Below, piece by piece: positions 61,796 through 64,000 of a stretch of 64,000 nt of DNA. The DNA is from Aquimarina algicola (GTDB taxonomy: Bacteria > Bacteroidota > Bacteroidia > Flavobacteriales > Flavobacteriaceae): positions 124,001-188,000 of the forward strand of contig NZ_VFWZ01000006.1 in assembly GCF_006443095.1 (NCBI RefSeq), given 5' to 3'. How positions within the stretch are numbered: position 1 is the stretch's first letter; every line of letters starts with the position of its first letter. A model generated the notes under the pieces. That model had not been told where the DNA came from. It saw only the letters and a program-made list of their open reading frames with translations, and made no database searches. Both the position numbers and the translations under genes were made by a program.

Positions 61796-63537
61796 TGATG
61801 ACTCATTTTATCATATCAAAATCAAACAATACCTCTGGTCAATACCAGATCCCACTTACAGCTAATTGGGTATTATCGTTACAAAACGATCAATATACCG
61901 AGTATATCGATAATGATATAAAAATCATTATTATTGGAGATTATATAGGAGATAAAGCCACGCTTTTTAGTTGTGAACTGGATGACATCCCAAAACTAAA
62001 AGGTAACTTTTATGCTATAATTGTAAAGCGAAATAATATTCGGGTATACACTAGTTTTTTTAATGTCATGCCTATTTATTATACATTAGACAAAGCATAT
62101 ATCTCTTCTTCAATTGCTTACATTACAGAATATTCACAGAGAGATTTCTCGGTTGACAAAAAGTTTATTTTAGAGAGCCTTCTATTTAACTACGGTTTCT
62201 TTAATAGAACTTTTTACAAAGAGATTCAACTCTTACCATGTCATCATTTTTTGACGCTAGATGATACCGAAGTATCATTACAATCTCACTTTGAAACGAC
62301 ATCTTTATACACAAAGCATCCCACAAAAGGTTCAAAAGTAGTAGATCACTTAAGTGATCTCTTTATTAAAACTACAAAACAATATTTACCAGACACCCAT
62401 TTTGATATCGCTTTTACCAGTGGATTTGATGGGAGAACCTTGGTGAGTTGTGCAACACATTTCAAAAAAGACTTTAAAACATTTTCTTTTGGGAAACCAG
62501 AAAATGCAGATGTTGCGGTTCCTCGGGCAAATGCCAAAGAATTAAATATTGAGTATCGATATTTTGATTTAAGTCATGAGGAATATGTGAAAAAGTATTT
62601 TCATACTAATGCCAAAGAATATATACATCATGCTCCTGGCGGTAATGGATTTATCTATGCACATTTTTTACACAGTACAAAAGAGATTGCAAAAAAAGCA
62701 GACCATCTCTTATCTGGTGTTGTAGGCAGTGAATTATTTAGAGCGCTACATCTTACGGGGGCTGTAACTTCTCAGGCACTTGCAGATATTTTTACGAGTA
62801 AATCTGCTTCAGAATTAAAAGACAACATCACCAATTCTCCAACATTAGAGGTCATCCAAAAAGAAGAATTTGCTGTAGAACTAGAAGAACTCATAGAAGA
62901 ATTGATTGCATACAAAGATTCACTAGACAAAGAGCTCACGCTGAATCAGCAATTTTACATTTTTGTATTCGAAGAAATCTTCAGAAAATTCTTTGGACAA
63001 TGGATTAGTACTCAAATGCAATATATCAAAGTGAGGACTCCATTTTTGGATTATCATTTTATAAAAGCGCTTTTGCAAACTCAATATGCAGGGGCAAATA
63101 ATGATTTTTTTACAGAAAACCCTTTAAAAAGAATAAAAGGACAATACCTGTATACTGATATTATCAAAAAGACTAACAAAAAAATCTATCATCAAAAAAC
63201 CGGTAAAGGATACCGACCAAAAGATGTAAGAGAATCTATATACCTTTATAAGATCATTCTTCCGTTTGTGTTAAAAAGATTTAAGCGTAAAGTAAAAACG
63301 CCAAACCTGGATAACCTGGGGATCATATCGGGTGTTCTGGCACACAAAAAGGATCACCAAAGCCTTTTGGATCATGCTTCTTATTTTGATCAAGACAAGC
63401 TTAAAAAGATGCTCAATACTTTGTCTCCTTACACCAAAGAAAAGGAAAGAGATACACTATTAATGGTCCTTTCTATTCTTTCCGGATTACAAAATAAAGC
63501 CGAAACCAAATCTAAAAACAGCTACCACTATGAATAA
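61795..63537 (+). CDS. asparagine-synthetase-like protein with degenerate PP-loop, 580 aa
   Basis: The first 150 residues look like a glutamine-amidotransferase-type domain without an N-terminal Cys nucleophile (starts MMTHFIIS). The rest resembles an asparagine synthase domain: HFDIAFTSGFDGRTLVSCAT near residue 205 (in pieces), LLSGVVGSELFRA near 307, and IKVRTPFLDYHFIKAL near 415. The PP-loop is SGFDGR instead of the usual SGGxDS. Genes of this type sit in bacterial polysaccharide clusters, where they may amidate or otherwise modify sugars. Starts overlap with the upstream gene by one base and with the downstream gene by 8 bases. Confidence 0.82.
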   Translation: MMTHFIISKSNNTSGQYQIPLTANWVLSLQNDQYTEYIDNDIKIIIIGDYIGDKATLFSCELDDIPKLKGNFYAIIVKRNNIRVYTSFFNVMPIYYTLDKAYISSSIAYITEYSQRDFSVDKKFILESLLFNYGFFNRTFYKEIQLLPCHHFLTLDDTEVSLQSHFETTSLYTKHPTKGSKVVDHLSDLFIKTTKQYLPDTHFDIAFTSGFDGRTLVSCATHFKKDFKTFSFGKPENADVAVPRANAKELNIEYRYFDLSHEEYVKKYFHTNAKEYIHHAPGGNGFIYAHFLHSTKEIAKKADHLLSGVVGSELFRALHLTGAVTSQALADIFTSKSASELKDNITNSPTLEVIQKEEFAVELEELIEELIAYKDSLDKELTLNQQFYIFVFEEIFRKFFGQWISTQMQYIKVRTPFLDYHFIKALLQTQYAGANNDFFTENPLKRIKGQYLYTDIIKKTNKKIYHQKTGKGYRPKDVRESIYLYKIILPFVLKRFKRKVKTPNLDNLGIISGVLAHKKDHQSLLDHASYFDQDKLKKMLNTLSPYTKEKERDTLLMVLSILSGLQNKAETKSKNSYHYE

Positions 63538-64000
63538 AATAATTGCCTTAACCGATTATAAAAAGAAATTTGGATCAAAACATTTTGATACCCCTTACCG
63601 AAGTGGTATGGATAAAGAAAAGCTATCGAATTATTTTAACGATTTGGGGTACAAAATAGAATTCAAATACCTAAGTGAAGTACATCTTGATGATCCAGAA
63701 TTGAAAAATACAAATATACTATACACCTCTTCTGAAGATATAGGGTATCGTTATAAATCCTATATAGAAGATATTGTGTTTGGGTTAGAGCTAGCCGGTG
63801 CTCATATGATCCCTGCTTATAAGCATCTAAGGGCAAATAATAACAAAGCTTTTATGGAGCTTATGCGAGAAGCAAAAGAGATAACTCCATACCTAAAATC
63901 AAGAGTGTTTGGCTCTATGGCAGACCTTCAAATGAGGGTAGATACATTGACTTTTCCTTGTGTATTCAAAGAGTCTGAAGGGGCCTCAGGGCGCGGTGTC
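63530..64000 (+). CDS. ATP-grasp-like protein, 3' end outside window
   Basis: The frame is open from ATG 63530-63532 to the window edge (157 codons). It starts MNKIIALTDYKKKFGSKHF; an N-terminal pre-ATP-grasp-like part is followed near residue 142 by FPCVFKESEGASGRGV, the ATP-grasp B-strand/glycine-loop type pattern. The start overlaps the Asn-synthetase-like gene by 8 bases. It probably ligates an amino acid or carboxylate onto a sugar or peptide in the polysaccharide cluster; this is inference from family and context. Confidence 0.7.
   Translation, partial: MNKIIALTDYKKKFGSKHFDTPYRSGMDKEKLSNYFNDLGYKIEFKYLSEVHLDDPELKNTNILYTSSEDIGYRYKSYIEDIVFGLELAGAHMIPAYKHLRANNNKAFMELMREAKEITPYLKSRVFGSMADLQMRVDTLTFPCVFKESEGASGRGV

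Noticed and set aside
1..64000. CRISPR arrays, rRNA, insertion sequences and transposases
   Set aside because: No regularly spaced identical repeats, no rRNA-like stretches and no transposase-like frames were seen on either strand.

Overview
The window looks like chromosomal DNA of a marine-type Flavobacteriaceae (Bacteroidota). It is AT-rich, several putative -7 elements match the Bacteroidota form TAnnTTTG, and the gene content fits: a TonB receptor next to a DUF4249 lipoprotein, a FeoA-FeoB-Cys-rich-protein iron cluster, crtD-cruF-crtY carotenoid genes and lipoproteins with SC lipoboxes. The genus (for example Aquimarina-like) is my inference and cannot be fixed from the window.

The dominant feature is 1-23530, all minus strand. 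It is a nearly complete extracellular contractile injection system (eCIS, related to PVC, Afp, MAC and AlgoCIS). In transcription order (right to left) it encodes a Pvc16-like cap, an unknown 441-aa protein, one sheath, two unknown helical proteins, two tube proteins, a DUF5908 (Pvc6-like) peptide, a LysM tube-adaptor, a Vgr-like spike, a PAAR tip, a gp25-like baseplate protein, two very large baseplate proteins (1611 and 2366 aa) and a tape-measure protein cut off by the window edge. The AAA+ ATPase and any effectors would lie beyond the left edge. A PAS-like/LuxR-type regulator (23743-24435) sits just upstream and may control the operon. Unusual points are an inserted array of about ten divergent modules plus a histone-H1-like Lys/Thr tail in the Pvc12-like protein, a roughly 300-residue helical insertion in the Pvc11-like protein, three unrecognised proteins inside the structural operon, and no separate fibre gene where Pvc13 would be.

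24.7-49.7 kb is mostly housekeeping and accessory DNA. It holds a PA0069-type radical SAM enzyme, a lipoprotein subtilase, a PlsC/acyl-ACP desaturase/HD-hydrolase operon, a bacilliredoxin, a TerB-J-domain protein, carotenoid genes that predict a myxol/saproxanthin-type monocyclic pigment, an S41 peptidase and small accessory proteins (DinB-like, isoprenylcysteine methyltransferase-like, WGR-like, DUF1877, DUF4261-like). A LytS/LytTR two-component pair, a TonB receptor with DUF4249 partner, an EamA transporter, the feo operon and a SCO protein follow.

49.9-58.5 kb carries rseP, tRNA-Asn(GTT) with promoter and terminator, a DUF4132 giant protein with a small upstream partner, a 462-bp region holding a near-perfect 40-bp palindrome and a degenerate 21-bp repeat remnant, and a fasciclin lipoprotein. 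58.9-64 kb starts a plus-strand surface-polysaccharide cluster: Wzx-like flippase, membrane glycosyltransferase/polymerase-like protein, an asparagine-synthetase-like protein with a degenerate PP-loop, and the start of an ATP-grasp-like gene that runs off the right edge.
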